The position numbers and the translations under genes are program-made. A stretch of DNA of 64,000 nucleotides, taken from positions 62,001-126,000 of the forward strand of contig JAPYMA010003058.1 of NCBI GenBank assembly GCA_035041965.1, given 5' to 3'. This DNA comes from Anisakis pegreffii (Eukaryota; Nematoda; Chromadorea; Rhabditida; Anisakidae). The notes beneath the pieces were generated by a model, which worked only from the letters and a program-made list of their open reading frames with translations, made no database searches and was not told the DNA's origin. Positions 63,260-64,000 of this stretch are shown here, one piece after another (the first letter of the stretch is position 1; each line of letters starts with the position of its first letter).

Positions 63260-63511
63260 CAGTGATGGCATCCGACCGACGGTCGATCGGAAAGTCCAAC
63301 AATTTCGATCGCAATTCCAACAGCCGGACTCCGACCGAGCACTTTAGAAAGTCGGTCGGAATTCCGACTATCGGAATGGTTAAAAATCAAGTCGATCGGA
63401 TTTCAACCGATCCATTCCGACAGTCGATCGGAACTTCGACGGTCACAATGATGAAAAGTGATGTCGGTCGGGTTCGGTCGGACTCAAAATTGCGTTTAGA
63501 TGCTGTCACTA
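63260..63511. mobile_element. hAT-type MITE with perfect 8-bp target duplication
   Basis: 252 bp starting cagtgatggcatccgac and ending gatgctgtcacta, i.e. imperfect terminal inverted repeats. It is flanked by exact copies of gttgtctg at 63252-63259 and 63512-63519. The interior is a string of short palindromic words (ggtcggaattccgac, gtcgatcgga), as in the 15671-15812 element. It has no coding capacity, so it is non-autonomous. Confidence 0.85.
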
Positions 63512-63519
63512 GTTGTCTG

Positions 63520-64000
63520 TCACAAAATGTGACAATATTAATGCTCGCGCAAACACTCTCCCAAGCAACGCATTATTGATGCACACTGTTGGCATTGTGC
63601 TCAAATCCTTCCGATTCAATCAGTCTTTAACACTTTCAAGTCGGCTCTGCGAAAGGAAACCTCACCAAAAATTCAACCCAAAATAGCTGAGCTCACAATG
63701 GACGTGTCGATATGTAGAGACTGATTGATGGCTGTCGTTGAACTCATTGATGCTGCTTCTAGCATTGCATATCTCATCTTAATCCATTTAAATGATTCAT
63801 TTTTAGGTGAGATCATTTTTAAGATTATACGAAGTTTTAATCTTGATAATGTGATCGTTTTCGTGCTCAGAATTTCACAGAAAAGAATTTTCACTGAAAA
63901 GAAAAACGCGAAAGTTAAAGAAATCAGTTTGAGAAACTTTTTGACATTGAGCCATTTCTATAAAGGCCATTAAAAAGAACGAGGTCTCCTTTCAGTCATG
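63520..64000. other. Right end of window, no gene recognised
   Basis: Only short AT-rich open frames on both strands, with no recognisable domain. Confidence 0.4.

Overview
The window is nuclear DNA of an intron-rich, AT-rich invertebrate, most likely a nematode and perhaps a parasitic one. The evidence is an arginine kinase, a short CUL-3-type cullin, a metazoan set of housekeeping genes, and acceptor-like AG sites just upstream of several start codons, as expected for trans-splicing. No spliced-leader gene was seen and the species is not identified.

Five protein genes could be rebuilt exon by exon with consistent reading phase throughout (63 exons, 58 introns). In order they are: sulfite oxidase (+, 139-5981, 11 exons, 542 aa); a DUSP12-type dual-specificity phosphatase with C-terminal zinc-binding domain (+, 14474-17875, 8 exons, 384 aa); arginine kinase (-, 20178-23419, 8 exons, 359 aa), convergent with DUSP12; cullin-3 (+, 31658-39689, 17 exons, 787 aa); and a long ankyrin-repeat protein of the ANKRD28/44/52 type, regulatory subunit of protein phosphatase 6 (+, 45966-56089, 19 exons, about 1058 aa). 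They act in separate processes (sulfite detoxification, phosphate signalling or ribosome assembly, phosphagen energy buffering, ubiquitin ligation, PP6 scaffolding) and there is no sign of an operon.

The rest is intergenic or intronic. 5.98-14.47 kb holds an 0.88-kb inverted-repeat element carrying tRNA-like pol III boxes, a perfect 57-nt palindrome, and a cluster of minus-strand coding-like segments that look like a C2-domain (possibly ferlin-like) gene or its remains. 23.4-31.6 kb and 39.7-46.0 kb hold dispersed repeats and two weak gene candidates. 56.1-64.0 kb shows no supported gene apart from a hAT-type MITE at 63.26 kb. Introns carry a second hAT MITE (DUSP12), a foldback element (sulfite oxidase), a degenerate non-LTR retrotransposon fragment (cullin-3) and a 44-bp tandem repeat (ankyrin gene).

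The most unusual genome-wide signal is the splice-site grammar. 24 of the 58 donors begin GTT (often GTTNGT) and 16 of the 58 acceptors end AAG, both far from the usual GTRAGT and YAG.
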